Origin: Alistipes sp.
GTDB taxonomy: Bacteria > Bacteroidota > Bacteroidia > Bacteroidales > Rikenellaceae
Length of the DNA stretch: 64,000 bases
Reading direction: 5' to 3'
Assembly: GCA_017437045.1 (NCBI GenBank)
Contig: JAFSBY010000043.1
Coordinates: 1-64,000 of the forward strand
Under the pieces are notes generated by a model. The model made no database searches. It saw only the letters and a program-made list of their open reading frames with translations, and was not told the DNA's origin. Of the stretch, positions 6,501-17,000 are shown piece after piece. The translations under genes were made by a program, and so were the position numbers. The first letter of the stretch is position 1. The number at the start of each line of letters is the position of its first letter.

Positions 6501-8113
6501 CACCCGCGTATTTCAAATACGCCCAAGATGTAATCGAGGGAAGAATAGTAGCAGGCGAGCTTGTAAGGCTCGCCTGCGAACGTTTCTTTCGGTTTATGGA
6601 AAACGAAGCCTACGAATTTCGTGAGGAGGCTGTCGATCGCGTGTTGAGGTTTTTCGGGCACCTTCGCCACTTTACCGGTCGCCATGCCGGCAAAATATTC
6701 AAGCTCGAACCATATCAGCAGTTTGCCGTAGCGTCAATATATGGGTTTTACCGACGCGAGGATGGCACCAGACTAACAACGTCGGTTTACATCGAACAGG
6801 CGCGAAAACAAGGGAAAACAGCATTTGCAGCAGGCCTGTGTTTGTACAGCCTTATCGGAGATGGTGAGATGAATGCCGAGGTGGACCTTGCGGCTAACTC
6901 GAAGGATCAAGCTCGAATCGCCTTCGATATGTGCAAGAAGTTTGCTCGCGGCTTGAATCCGTCGCAAAGCCAGCTACGGCCGTTCAAGAACAATATCACA
7001 TACGATCGCATGCTGTCTAATATGAACGTATTCGCAGCAGATGATTCTCGCCTGGATGGATTCAATGCTTCGATGTGGCTATTGGATGAGTATCATGCGA
7101 GCAAAGATACAGGCCTGAAGGATGTGCTTCAATCCTCGCAGGGTATGCGCGAGAATCCGCTCGGTGTAATCATCACGACAGCCGGATTCGATAAAGGCGG
7201 CCCTTGCTATGCGTATCGAACGATGTGTTACGAGGTTCTGCACGGCGTAAAACAGGATGATTCTCTTTTTGCGTTGATCTATTGCCTCGACGAAGATGAT
7301 GATTGGAAGGATGAAAGCGTGTGGGTGAAATCAAACCCAAATCTTGGTGTTACGGTGCGTGCATCATACTTGCGCGACCAAGTGAAAAAGGCCCTTAATA
7401 GCCCAACCGAAGAAGTTGGTGTCAAAACCAAAAATTTCAACATTTGGTGCGACGCTGAAACTGTGTGGATTCCGGACCACTATCTCGTTAAAGCGACACA
7501 GAAGATCAACATAGAGGATTTCCGAGGAATGGATTGTTATTGTGGAGTCGATCTCTCTGCTACCGGAGACCTCACGTCTGCCGGATTCCTTATCCCCACA
7601 CAGGATAAATACTATTTCTTTGCCCGATACTACCTGCCGGAAGCTGCACTTTCAGAAAACCGTTTCAAGGTGTTGTATGGTGATTGGCGGTATCGAGGAC
7701 TAATCACTATTACCCCCGGTAATGTAACCGACTATGACTATATCCTGAATGACATCAAGGATATTGGTCGCGTGTTGAATATCCAGAAAATAGCATACGA
7801 CACCTGGAATGCCACGCAGTTTACGATCAACGCAGAGGCCGAGGGTTTGCCTATGGAGCCATTCAGCCAGGCCCTTGGTAACTTTAACCGAAGCGTGAAA
7901 GAGTGCGAGCGTCTATTTATGAGCGGACAAGCTGTTATCGACAATAACGAAATCAACCGCTATTGCTTCCGAAACGTGGTCTTAAAGCGCGACCACAACG
8001 GAAATACCAAACCGACAAAACAGTTTGCAGAAAAGAAAATCGATGGCGTGATTTCGATGTTGCAAGCCCTCGGTGTGTATTTGGTTTCCCCGAGATACGG
8101 AGAGTTCTATTAG
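6497..8113 (+). CDS. terL: Terminase large subunit
   Basis: 538 residues, normal for the HK97/P27-associated family. The ATPase part has a Walker A-like segment EQARKQGKT near residue 100 and a Walker B segment MWLLDEYHAS near residue 195. The nuclease part begins near CGVDLSATGDLT, whose aspartates are candidate metal ligands. It packages DNA into proheads and cuts the concatemer. It overlaps terS by 4 bases, indicating translational coupling. Confidence 0.93.
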   Translation: MTPAYFKYAQDVIEGRIVAGELVRLACERFFRFMENEAYEFREEAVDRVLRFFGHLRHFTGRHAGKIFKLEPYQQFAVASIYGFYRREDGTRLTTSVYIEQARKQGKTAFAAGLCLYSLIGDGEMNAEVDLAANSKDQARIAFDMCKKFARGLNPSQSQLRPFKNNITYDRMLSNMNVFAADDSRLDGFNASMWLLDEYHASKDTGLKDVLQSSQGMRENPLGVIITTAGFDKGGPCYAYRTMCYEVLHGVKQDDSLFALIYCLDEDDDWKDESVWVKSNPNLGVTVRASYLRDQVKKALNSPTEEVGVKTKNFNIWCDAETVWIPDHYLVKATQKINIEDFRGMDCYCGVDLSATGDLTSAGFLIPTQDKYYFFARYYLPEAALSENRFKVLYGDWRYRGLITITPGNVTDYDYILNDIKDIGRVLNIQKIAYDTWNATQFTINAEAEGLPMEPFSQALGNFNRSVKECERLFMSGQAVIDNNEINRYCFRNVVLKRDHNGNTKPTKQFAEKKIDGVISMLQALGVYLVSPRYGEFY

Positions 8114-8117
8114 CCGT

Positions 8118-8137
8118 GTATTACATTTTTTTGGTTA
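8118..8137 (+). repeat. Dispersed 20-bp element, copy 1
   Basis: The motif GTATTACA-T6-TGGTTA lies in the 42-bp gap between terL and portal. It matches the other two copies at GTAnTACA and TGGTTA, with T in place of A in the central run. Confidence 0.6.
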
Positions 8138-8155
8138 CGCTACAAAAGCGCAACT

Positions 8156-9391
8156 ATGGAAATCAATATTTGGGGGCATACCCTATCATTCAGAAAAGCG
8201 TCCAAGAAAGAACTATCGTCCCTCAATGCTTATAGCTATGCGGGAGTGAGCCCTTTGATCTTCAGCCGAGATAGCGCAATGCAACTTTCGGCCGTTTATC
8301 GATGTGTTGAGGTAAAATCAGACGACATCGGATCGCTCCCATTGAAAATTTACAAAAAAGGTGCGGATGGCTTCAAGCAGGAGGCATTCGACCACCCATT
8401 ATCTCGTATCCTGAACATCGAGCCGAATGTAGATATGTCAAGGTTTACCTTCTTTAAGACTATGCAGGCCGCAGTCGATTTGCAGGGTAACGCTTATGCT
8501 TACATTCAGCGAGATCCGCTCAATCGAGTCGAACAATTAGTGTATATACCATCCGCTGCCGTATCCGTCGAATTTGTAACCGATGGGAACGGAGTGCGTC
8601 GCAAATACTATCGCGTGCAAGGGCTGCAAAAGTTGGTGAATCCTCGAGATATTTTGCATTTTTTGAATTTCAGTTACGATGGTGTTATCGGCGTTTCTAC
8701 ACTAACGCATGCAAAGCACACTATCGGTATTGCTGAAAGCAGCGAAGACCATGCCTCGGGATTCTTCCATGGCGGAGGAAATGTATCCGGAATCCTGACC
8801 GTTGAGGGTCGCCAGCTCAATAAGGAGCAAAAAGATCAAATCTACGAAACGTGGGCCAGCCGCGTTGGTGCAGCATCTGGAGCATCAGGCGGTATTGCTG
8901 TTTTGGAGGGCAATATGAAATACCAGCCAATAGCGGTGTCGCCTAAAGATTCACAGCTCATCGAAAGCCGTCTATTTAACGTTGGAGACATCTGCCGCTT
9001 CTTCGGTGTGTCGCCTATCAAATGTTTCGATCTCTCGAAATCAAGCTATTCTACCGTTGAGGCAATGCAACTGCAACACTTGAGTGACACGCTCGCTCCG
9101 CTTGTTGCAAAGTTTGAGGCCGAGTTGAACCGCAAATTACTACTACCAAGCGAGCAAAGTATGTATTCCATCGAGTTCGACACGACCGCATTGTTGCGCA
9201 CGGATAAAACTGCCGAGGCAAAGTATTTACAGACGATGTTTAACATCGGAGCAATCACCATTAACGAGATTCGTCAGAAAAACAATCTTCCCCGCCTTGA
9301 GGGTGGTGATACTCCATTCGTCCCGGTGAATCTGCAAACGCTCTCACAGGCTACCTCTGCACCATCGGAGGCTCCGAGTGGAGAAATGTAA
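8156..9391 (+). CDS. HK97-family portal protein
   Basis: 411 residues. The N-terminal half contains AVYRCVEVKSDDIGSLPLKI and the middle contains GFFHGGGNVSGILTVE, both typical of HK97 gp3-like portals. The C-terminus is low-complexity (ATSAPSEAPSGEM). Portals form the dodecameric ring through which DNA enters and leaves the capsid. Gene order terL-portal-protease-capsid is the standard HK97 order. Confidence 0.93.
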   Translation: MEINIWGHTLSFRKASKKELSSLNAYSYAGVSPLIFSRDSAMQLSAVYRCVEVKSDDIGSLPLKIYKKGADGFKQEAFDHPLSRILNIEPNVDMSRFTFFKTMQAAVDLQGNAYAYIQRDPLNRVEQLVYIPSAAVSVEFVTDGNGVRRKYYRVQGLQKLVNPRDILHFLNFSYDGVIGVSTLTHAKHTIGIAESSEDHASGFFHGGGNVSGILTVEGRQLNKEQKDQIYETWASRVGAASGASGGIAVLEGNMKYQPIAVSPKDSQLIESRLFNVGDICRFFGVSPIKCFDLSKSSYSTVEAMQLQHLSDTLAPLVAKFEAELNRKLLLPSEQSMYSIEFDTTALLRTDKTAEAKYLQTMFNIGAITINEIRQKNNLPRLEGGDTPFVPVNLQTLSQATSAPSEAPSGEM

Positions 9392-9407
9392 TACAAAAAA
9401 ATGGTTA
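9388..9407 (+). repeat. Dispersed 20-bp element, copy 2
   Basis: GTAATACA-A6-TGGTTA, overlapping the portal stop and lying before the protease ATG (9426). It is identical over 20 bases to the copy at 22792. Confidence 0.75.
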
Positions 9408-9425
9408 GGTAATAAAAGCATAGGA

Positions 9426-10025
9426 ATGGAAGAAAACAAAAGAGAAATACGAAACGTCGCCTTCCCAGTATCTCTTTGCCGATCAGAGGATGCGAAAGAG
9501 TCTCGAATCGTTGAGGGCTATGCCATGCTGTTCGATACTCCGTCAGATGGGCTTTGCTTTGATGAGATCATCGAGCGCGGGGCCTTGGATGGCGTGATTG
9601 AGCGAAGCGATGTATTGGCCGTACTGAATCACAGCGTAGATCGAGGCGTGTTAGCGCGTTCTCGCAATGGCGAAGGCTCTTTGCAACTGATCGTGGATGA
9701 GAAAGGCCTTTTGTATCGATTCGAGGCTCCACGTACGGCACTTGGTGACGAATTGCTGGAAAACCTGCGTCGTGGTGAGATTTGCGAGAGCTCGTTTTGC
9801 TTTACGGTTGAGGATGATACGTGGCACTACGGCGATACGCGCGACAGCCGAACGATTCATAAGATCGCAGAACTATTCGATGTTTCGCCAGTGTACAACG
9901 GAGCGTACAGCGCAACAACTGTGTACACGCGAGGCCGCGAAGATATGCACCGAGAAAGAGCAGAGCGTATGCGCGTTGATCTCGGAACTTACCACGAAGA
10001 GTTGCGAAAGCGAATGAACCTTTAA
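9426..10025 (+). CDS. HK97-family prohead protease
   Basis: 199 residues from ATG 9426; an in-frame GTG at 9378 overlaps the portal gene and the repeat and is less likely. The segments VEGYAMLFDTPSDG, LAVLNHSVDRGVLAR with candidate catalytic His69, and GEICESSFCFTV with candidate Ser122/123 match HK97 gp4-like serine proteases. These proteases cleave the capsid scaffold during head maturation. It sits directly before the capsid gene. Confidence 0.92.
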   Translation: MEENKREIRNVAFPVSLCRSEDAKESRIVEGYAMLFDTPSDGLCFDEIIERGALDGVIERSDVLAVLNHSVDRGVLARSRNGEGSLQLIVDEKGLLYRFEAPRTALGDELLENLRRGEICESSFCFTVEDDTWHYGDTRDSRTIHKIAELFDVSPVYNGAYSATTVYTRGREDMHRERAERMRVDLGTYHEELRKRMNL

Positions 10026-10050
10026 TAATAACCTCTAAAAAAGAAAAAGG

Positions 10051-11289
10051 ATGTCACAGAGAAAGAGCATCACAGAGCTGCGCGATGAGATGGCGCAGTG
10101 CAAAAAGCGTTCGGATGCCATTTGGGGTGCGGCAAAGACCGAGAATCGAATGGCTAACGAGGCAGAGACGAAGGAGCTTGGCGAACTTCAGGAGAAGATG
10201 TACAATCTTCGCAATGAGATCGCAGAGGCTGAACTCATTGAGGCTCGCACCGGTATTCCCTATGGGAAAAAGGTAGAGCAGTTCTCACTTACTCGCGCTA
10301 TTCGTGCGAGGATGAACAACAGCGCGTTGCATGACGTAGATGCAGAGTATATCTCGAAAGCATCGGAGGAGCACCGCTCGGCTGGCATTGCGGCAGACAG
10401 CTCGTCGATCATCCTCCCCATCTACGAGAATCGCGCTGCGTACACTGCTGCAAAGGAGGCCGCAACCGGGGTCGTAATTGACGACGTTCAGCAGGAGTTG
10501 CTGCTGCCTTTGGAGGCCAACCTCGTATTGTCGAAGGCTGGTGCACGTATGATGTACGGCTTGAAGGGCAATATCTATTGGCCGAAGCACAGTGCCGTTA
10601 CCGTGAACTGGGAGGGCGAGAATGTCGCCGCGAAGGATGGTGCCGGTACGTTCAGTAAGGGTGCCGTGTTTACGCCGAAGCGACTGACTGCCTATGTCGA
10701 TATTTCGCGCCAGCTGCTCGTTCAGGAGAATCGTAGCGTGGAGGCCCTGATTCGTCAGTTGGCCGCAGTTGCTATGGCCCAGAAGATCGAGCAGACCGTA
10801 TTCAGCAAGGCCGCACATCAGGATAATGTTCCCGATGGCCTGTTCATGGAGACGCCGAATGCTGTAACGGGCGACATGAACTGGGCGAATATTGTCAAGC
10901 TGGAGGAGAAGGCTGATCTGAACAATGCCTTGTTCGGTAATCTCGCCTACATTATGCACCCGGCACTCGTATCGAAGGCCAAGACCAAGGTTAAGGATGC
11001 CTCGGGTGCAGGTGGTTTCATCTTCGACGGCAATGGCGATGGTGTGATCAACGGTTATAAGGCCCTCCGCACGAACAACATGCCGAAGGAGTTGCAGGAT
11101 TCCGCCGACGAGTACGGTATCGTGTTCGGTAATTGGGCTGACTACTTCCTTGGCCAGTGGGGCTCGATGGAGTTGATCGTCGATCCTTACACGCAGGGCA
11201 CGAACGGCCTGGTACGCCTCGTGTTTACGGGCTACTACAACATGGGCATGATTCGTCCCGAGTCGTTCGCTATTGGCTCGTTGAAATAA
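10051..11289 (+). CDS. HK97-fold major capsid protein
   Basis: 412 residues. The first 70-100 residues form a charged helical coiled coil (ELGELQEKMYNLRNEIAEAE), the expected scaffolding delta-domain removed by the protease. The rest shows the HK97 coat pattern, including KRLTAYVDISRQLL and VRLVFTGYYNMGMIRPESFA. GC-rich preferred codons suggest high expression. Cleavage site not determined. Confidence 0.93.
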   Translation: MSQRKSITELRDEMAQCKKRSDAIWGAAKTENRMANEAETKELGELQEKMYNLRNEIAEAELIEARTGIPYGKKVEQFSLTRAIRARMNNSALHDVDAEYISKASEEHRSAGIAADSSSIILPIYENRAAYTAAKEAATGVVIDDVQQELLLPLEANLVLSKAGARMMYGLKGNIYWPKHSAVTVNWEGENVAAKDGAGTFSKGAVFTPKRLTAYVDISRQLLVQENRSVEALIRQLAAVAMAQKIEQTVFSKAAHQDNVPDGLFMETPNAVTGDMNWANIVKLEEKADLNNALFGNLAYIMHPALVSKAKTKVKDASGAGGFIFDGNGDGVINGYKALRTNNMPKELQDSADEYGIVFGNWADYFLGQWGSMELIVDPYTQGTNGLVRLVFTGYYNMGMIRPESFAIGSLK

Positions 11290-11304
11290 TAAACATCAAT
11301 CGGT

Positions 11305-11610
11305 ATGGCATACACCTCCCTTGAACTTGCAAAGCAGCATTTGAACCTCGAAGCCGAGTACACAGATGATGACGCGCTGATTCAAAGCTACATCAACGCG
11401 GCAGAGATGCTTGTGCATGCTGACGTAGGGGAAAGCGAGGACGACCTTGTAGCGAAGTATGGTGTAATACCGGCTCCGCTACAAGTTGCCACACTGCTTG
11501 TTGTTGGCACGTTCTACACTGCTCGAGAAACGGTTGCTTTTGGCGCGATCATGCAGAAGGTACCCACGTACGATATTCTTGTTTCCAAATACAGAAATTA
11601 CTCACGATGA
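11305..11610 (+). CDS. Head-tail connector, gp6-like
   Basis: 101 residues beginning MAYTSLELAKQHLNLE, with DDALIQSYINAAEMLV, the classic start of phage gp6-like connector/DNA-packaging proteins that attach below the portal. Its position directly after the capsid gene agrees. Confidence 0.87.
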   Translation: MAYTSLELAKQHLNLEAEYTDDDALIQSYINAAEMLVHADVGESEDDLVAKYGVIPAPLQVATLLVVGTFYTARETVAFGAIMQKVPTYDILVSKYRNYSR

Positions 11611-11933
11611 GACGCGGACTTCTTCGGGATCGGGCGACCTTTTACACACTAAAGCGTACGCAGACGCCGTATGGCTCCGTAACAACTCAACGCGAGAAAG
11701 TTTGGAGTTGCAAGGCTTTCGCTGAACGTTTCTCGAACGTAACTGGTAAGGATAAGATTGACGCAAAAGAGCAGTTCTATGGGTCGTTTGGTGTTCTTCG
11801 GGTACACAACTACCCCAAGATCAAAGAGGATCAGATCGTTGAATACCGAGGTGTATTTTTCAAGATCATCCTAATCGTCCCGCGATTCTCTGATAACACC
11901 CTGGCGATCAACGTAACGAAGATAAACGAGTAG
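11607..11933 (+). CDS. Head-closure / head-tail adaptor protein
   Basis: 108 residues; starts on the last codon of the preceding gene. It begins MRRGLLRDRATFYTLKRTQ and continues with a beta-rich fold including DQIVEYRGVFFKII, typical of SPP1 gp16-like head-closure proteins. Confidence 0.82.
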   Translation: MRRGLLRDRATFYTLKRTQTPYGSVTTQREKVWSCKAFAERFSNVTGKDKIDAKEQFYGSFGVLRVHNYPKIKEDQIVEYRGVFFKIILIVPRFSDNTLAINVTKINE

Positions 11934-11934
11934 T

Positions 11935-12402
11935 ATGAGTGGATTTGTGGTGGATTTTGAGACGCAGCAGCTGATCGACTTCTTGCTGGCTGAAGCCTCT
12001 AAATTGGAGCAAAAAAAGGCCGTAAAAAAAGGCCTGATGAACGCTGCCCGAATCTTCGTCGCTCGCGGAAAGTTAAATCTTCAGACAAGACTGCTCGGAC
12101 ATGGTGGTGTCGGTAACTTGATGAGAGCCTTCCGCACCAAATGGCGTCAAAAGAATCTTACGGCTTATGCAGGCTTTTTTCGCAAGGGCGATTTGGGCGC
12201 GCGAGCTCAATTTGGCAATCACGCCCACCTCGTAGATTTAGGGTCGGGTCCGCGATTCACCGATTCAGGAGCATATCAAGGTGTGATGCCCGCGAACTAT
12301 TTCTGGCATGACGCCCGATTCACCGAAGAAAAAGCCGCCTATGAGGCCATTTATGATGGAGTACAAGAGGCTATTCAGCGAATGCAAAGTCGATTGAATT
12401 AG
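11935..12402 (+). CDS. HK97 gp10-like tail completion protein
   Basis: 155 residues. Pattern KKGLMNAARIFVARGKL near residue 35 and the later AHLVDLGSGPR match the HK97 gp10 family, which acts at the head-tail junction. Position between adaptor and gp17-like gene is canonical. Confidence 0.82.
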   Translation: MSGFVVDFETQQLIDFLLAEASKLEQKKAVKKGLMNAARIFVARGKLNLQTRLLGHGGVGNLMRAFRTKWRQKNLTAYAGFFRKGDLGARAQFGNHAHLVDLGSGPRFTDSGAYQGVMPANYFWHDARFTEEKAAYEAIYDGVQEAIQRMQSRLN

Positions 12403-12406
12403 AGTT

Positions 12407-12787
12407 ATGGCAGCAGGAACACCTAAATTCAAGGTAATGCGAGATGTGGTTGATCTGTTAAAGGCAGATACCACGATGCAAGAATTTGTCGGTTCAAAAA
12501 TCTTCCCGATCGTCGCCCCGCAGAATACAACAGGTGATTTTATCGCCTACCAGCGTGATGGCGTCGATACGGAACCTCTCAACAAAATGGGAGGCTTTGC
12601 AAGCCTTCGATTTTACTTCTACATCAGCATTGTTAGCACCGATTATGAACGCTCGCTCGACATTGCTGATAGGGTCTATGACGTTTTGCAGGGCACTCAC
12701 AAAACGTTTTCTATCGAGTTCAAGGATAGTACTGAAAATGTTGTAGATCAGAAATTTATTCAAGTACTCAAATTCTCAATTTTGTAA
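12407..12787 (+). CDS. Tail completion/terminator protein, DUF3168-like
   Basis: 126 residues. Contains VGSKIFPIVAPQNTTGDFIA and SLDIADRVYDVLQGT, matching the small tail-terminator proteins (gp17/DUF3168) that end tail polymerisation and join tail to head. Confidence 0.8.
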   Translation: MAAGTPKFKVMRDVVDLLKADTTMQEFVGSKIFPIVAPQNTTGDFIAYQRDGVDTEPLNKMGGFASLRFYFYISIVSTDYERSLDIADRVYDVLQGTHKTFSIEFKDSTENVVDQKFIQVLKFSIL

Positions 12788-12791
12788 AACT

Positions 12792-13343
12792 ATGGCATCA
12801 ACACTCAATAACGAACAGGTTTACAACGCCAAGCAGGATACGATTCAGGGCGACCGAATCATGCTGTACGTCGAGAAACGCATTGATGGTTTGTCGGACG
12901 GAAGCGCACCGGCCACAGACCTATTTCCTATTGCATTTGGCACGTCGTGTAGCGTAGAGATTAGCGCAGACACGATCGACACATCGAATAAAATGGGTGG
13001 CAACTGGAAGAACACGCTTGCCGGCCAGCTCGGGTGGACGGTTTCGTGCGACGCCCTGTTGTCGAAGGCCTCGGGTCACATGTCGTTCGAGACGCTTAAG
13101 CAGATCATGGCTGCTCGCCGCCCGATCGTCGTAATCCTCGGCAAGGTCGCCGACACCGACGAGGAGTTCCAGCAGGCAGCAGAGGCGGGCTATGCCCTCG
13201 AAGAGAGCGACACTGTATATGTACGCGGATCGGCTGTGATCACCCAGCTCTCGCTCAACGCGGGCGGTGGTAGCGAGATCGCTTCGTGCTCGATCACGCT
13301 GACCGGTGACGGTGCACTTTCCGAATCGACCCCGGCAGCATAA
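12792..13343 (+). CDS. Major tail protein
   Basis: 183 residues, beta-rich, with FGTSCSVEISADTIDTSNK near the N-terminus, a typical tail-tube opening. Position after the completion gene and before chaperone and tape measure fits. Codons are GC-rich and a strong terminator follows, both consistent with high expression. Confidence 0.87.
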   Translation: MASTLNNEQVYNAKQDTIQGDRIMLYVEKRIDGLSDGSAPATDLFPIAFGTSCSVEISADTIDTSNKMGGNWKNTLAGQLGWTVSCDALLSKASGHMSFETLKQIMAARRPIVVILGKVADTDEEFQQAAEAGYALEESDTVYVRGSAVITQLSLNAGGGSEIASCSITLTGDGALSESTPAA

Positions 13344-13364
13344 TACGTAACATTGTTTAACCCA

Positions 13365-13396
13365 AGGGGAGGGAGCGTTCCCCTCCCCTATTTTTA
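13365..13396 (+). terminator. Rho-independent terminator after major tail protein
   Basis: A stem AGGGGAGGG / CCCTCCCCT (13365-13373 with 13381-13389) with a 7-base loop is followed by A and five T. It likely lowers transcription into the tape-measure genes relative to the structural genes before it. Confidence 0.8.
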
Positions 13397-13404
13397 TCAA
13401 ATCC

Positions 13405-14055
13405 ATGCTTCATATCGATGTAGCCTCCGTCGTTCGATGGGAGAAGTTGTCCGGGAAATCCTTTGCCTTAATTGACTTTTCGTGCGAAGATGACATGCTC
13501 CAAATGATGTATTGCGCCACGAGAGATCTCCATGGTAAATACACATCATTCAAAGAGTATCGGGCCGCCATGCTTAACGCGCCAAGGGTAATGAAGAAGG
13601 CTTTGCGCGAACTTGCTCAATACCATGAATACATCTCCCAGTTTAAGCAATCGATCAAAGAAGGTGCGGATGTCAAGGAGGATTCGGCTCCGGAGCTGGT
13701 TTCCGATATGGCTGCTCGTCTGATTGTGCATGGGGGCATGAGTGCTTCCTTCGTGATGTTCCAGATGCCTGTTGAGGATATGGGAATATATGCGAAGGTG
13801 ATGGGCGAAAAGATCAAGCAGCAGGCAGAATCAGACCGTCTATGGTGCTACCTCTCGATACTCCCCCACGTTTCAAAAGAAGCTACCAGAACCCGAATGA
13901 GATCTCCGCAAACGTTCTACCCTTTCCCGTGGGAAGAGGAAGATATGGCGAAGCAAGGATTGGCAAACATCGAAAAGAACAAAGAAACCTTCGAGAAGTT
14001 CATGCGTGGCGAACTGCTCGACCCGAATAAATTAACCTGGAAAGCGAGAGGATAG
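13405..14055 (+). CDS. Putative tail assembly chaperone
   Basis: 216 residues, helical, between major tail protein and tape measure, the position of tail assembly chaperones in siphophages. Contains TSFKEYRAAMLNAP and TRMRSPQTFYPFPWEEE. Many relatives make a second product by programmed frameshift; I did not find a clear slippery site or an extended alternative frame here. Assignment rests mainly on position. Confidence 0.6.
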   Translation: MLHIDVASVVRWEKLSGKSFALIDFSCEDDMLQMMYCATRDLHGKYTSFKEYRAAMLNAPRVMKKALRELAQYHEYISQFKQSIKEGADVKEDSAPELVSDMAARLIVHGGMSASFVMFQMPVEDMGIYAKVMGEKIKQQAESDRLWCYLSILPHVSKEATRTRMRSPQTFYPFPWEEEDMAKQGLANIEKNKETFEKFMRGELLDPNKLTWKARG

Positions 14056-14058
14056 TAT

Positions 14059-17000
14059 ATGGCTGATCTTTCACTGAAAATTGCGGTCAAACTTCTGACC
14101 AAAGAATTTAAGAACGGCGTTGCCGGTTTGGTTGCGTCCCTCCGTGGGTTGCAAGCACAGTTCCTTGCGTTCACTTCAACCCTTGGTGCAGGAACGATCG
14201 GACTCTCGAACTTCCTTTCGCGCATGCGGGAGGTGTCGAAAGAGACTACCGCTGCTCGCATAGCCTTAAAAAATGTTTCGTCGAGCGCGCAAGAATTTGC
14301 AGACAGTCAAAAATGGCTTTTGGATGTCTCGAAACGATACGGAGTCGGCATCAACACGCTAACGTCCGGCTTCGCAAAATTTAAGTCTGCGGCCGATAAT
14401 GCCGGCATGTCGTTGAGTGATCAGAAACAAATCTTTGAGGCTGTATCACGCGCTTCGGTGGCATACGCTTTGTCGGCCGAAGATCAGCGTGGCATATTTA
14501 TCGCCCTTCAGCAGATGATGTCGAAGGGTAAGGTGACGGCCGAAGAGCTCCGATTGCAGATGGCCGAGCGCATGCCGGTAGCCCTTCAGGCTATGGCGGC
14601 TGCAAGCAAAACTACGGTAGCAGGCTTGGATGCGCTGATGAAGAAGGGCAAGGTCCTATCGTCCGAGGTGTTGCCCGAGTTCGCGCGTCAGTTGAACAGC
14701 ATGATCCCCAATGTCGATACGGACAACTTGAATAAGTCCCTGATCGATCTGTCGAATACCTTTGTTGCCCTGACCGATAAATTGGGGGTCGAAAAGGCCT
14801 ATAAGAAGGTCGTCGAAATGGCAACGTCTGCGCTCTCCTGGTTAATGGAGAACACCAAAGCGACCGGGGTTGCAATACGAACGTTCATTTCGGCGTTGAT
14901 TGCCGGCGCGATCCGGAAAACATTCCGGGCTTTGGTCGCAGAATCAGAGAAAGCTACGGCGGCCGCTATTGGGGCGATCAAAAAGAAGGAGACCGCAACC
15001 AAAGCGGTAGCTGCGGCCGAAGAGCGCGTGCTGAATGCTAAAACAAAGTATGAGGAGGCTCTTCAAGCTGAAGCCGTAGCCTCGTTTGAAGCCTCGCAGG
15101 CCAAAAAGTTGCGAGCTGCGCAGCGTACAGCATCGGCCCTTCGCCAGCTTGAAAAACGGCAGACAGCATTAGCTGCCGCCGAGGAGCGTGCTCGCGCTGC
15201 CGAGGCCGCAGTTACAAAATCCGTGCAGCGCGATGCAGCCCGCGCAACGGGCAGCGCGTGGTCAAGGGCTTGGCATGGTGCTACACTCGCCTTCAAGGCA
15301 TTTGGCCAGACACTGAAATCGCTTGCCTACTCTACGATTTGGACGGCAATTATCCAGGCTATTTTGGAGGTCGTAAACGCCTTGAAAGATGCGTACTCGA
15401 AATTTGCGGAAATACACAATCTCGCCCAAAAAACACAAGAACGGCTGAACGCTCCGACAGAGGCCACCGAACAAGAAATCTCGATTGAGGCGAATTACAA
15501 AGTTGCTTCAGATGAGAATCAAGCCCTCGCAACTCGAAATGCGGCCTTGCAAAAGATAAATGCCTTGCTTGGTACAGAGTATCAGTTGAACGGCAAGAAT
15601 GATTCTATTCTGGGCGAAATCAACAAAAAGAAGGATCGATACATTCAATACTTGAGGCTTCAGAAGCAATTAGAGAATGCGACCGATGTTCGTAAAACCC
15701 TTTCAAGTCAATACACCTCGTGGCAGAAGGGCAACCAGGAGTGGGGAAGCGGCCTTGCCAAAGCTATCTTTGTTCCCAGTCTGGAGCCCGGCAAGAAAAT
15801 GGTCGATGCCGTATATAATTCGCTCCCAAGTGCGGGTAAAAACCTCCAAGAAGGCATCAATGTCGCACAGGCCGAAATTGACGCGCTAACTACTAAACTT
15901 GCAGAGTTCGCAGGCGAGTTTGATTCATCCTCGCTTCCACAAACGCCAACACCGCCAACAGAAAGCGACGATACCGACGATGGCAAGCGAAAGCAGTCCG
16001 AGCTTGAAAGGGCGCAGGAGAGATACCGCAAATCGCTCGCGGAGCTATCAGCCGAGTATGAGGCGGGGATGCTGTCAGAGCGTGAATTTCAGCGCAGGAA
16101 AAAGGACCTGATAGAGAAGACCTACATCGACGCAAAGGGCACCTCGGATCAGGAGTTATTGGGTAGTGATTTCTACAAGGGGATAGAAGCCGAATTTGGC
16201 GGCTTCACGCACGGCAACCTCCGTGAGCGAGAAGAAGTATTAGAGGATCGAATCGATGAGTTCAACCAGGCTCTTTCCAAACAGAAAGCCCTGCTCGATA
16301 ATGGAGCAATCTCCCAAGATGAGTATAACGATGCGTTGCGAAGTCTTTCCGTCGAGTTCTACAAAGAGTTGAGTTCGCTTGATCTATCTGGACTCTCTGC
16401 AAAAGCGTTAGCTGCTATGGTTTCAGCACGAACCGAAGCAGCCCTCATAAACGCAGACACGCAGTCTCAATATGAGCCCCGCCGCAGAGATAGGACGGTA
16501 GATTTCCTTCGCAATGATACGTCGCAGCTCGAGGAACAAAAGAAGGATGCAGAACATTATCTCGCATGGCTCAAGGAGCAGCAGCTTTCGTCTGTGGCTG
16601 ATCTGTCGGACGAGATCAACAAGCAGATGGCCCAAGTGGAGAGCCTCGAAGAGGCCCTGCAACTCGAAAGAGTTCGAGAGGCTATCAAGGATTATGGCCG
16701 AGAATTGCGAAGAACAGCCTACGAGGGAGTGAAGGGCACCATATCCAACATCGATGGCGTTGTAAACGCTTTCGAGCGCGTCTCGGAGGTAATGAAAAGC
16801 CCCGATGCTTCCGGGTGGGAGCGAATCATGGCGGTTTGGAATGCCATGACATCGGTAGTGGATACCTTTATCGAGATTATCGATCTGATTACAAAGATGA
16901 CCGAGATCACCGAAATGCTGACCAAGGCCAAGCAAATAGAATCTGCGGTAGATACATCTACAACCGAGGCCAAGATCGGCAACCTGGCAAGCGCAACAGC

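Noticed and set aside
9378-9425. GTG start for the prohead protease
   Set aside because: It overlaps the portal gene and the 20-bp repeat, and adds residues absent from the family's usual N-terminus.
13405-14055. Frameshifted GT-type extension of the tail chaperone
   Set aside because: No slippery heptamer with an extended alternative frame was found before the tape-measure start.
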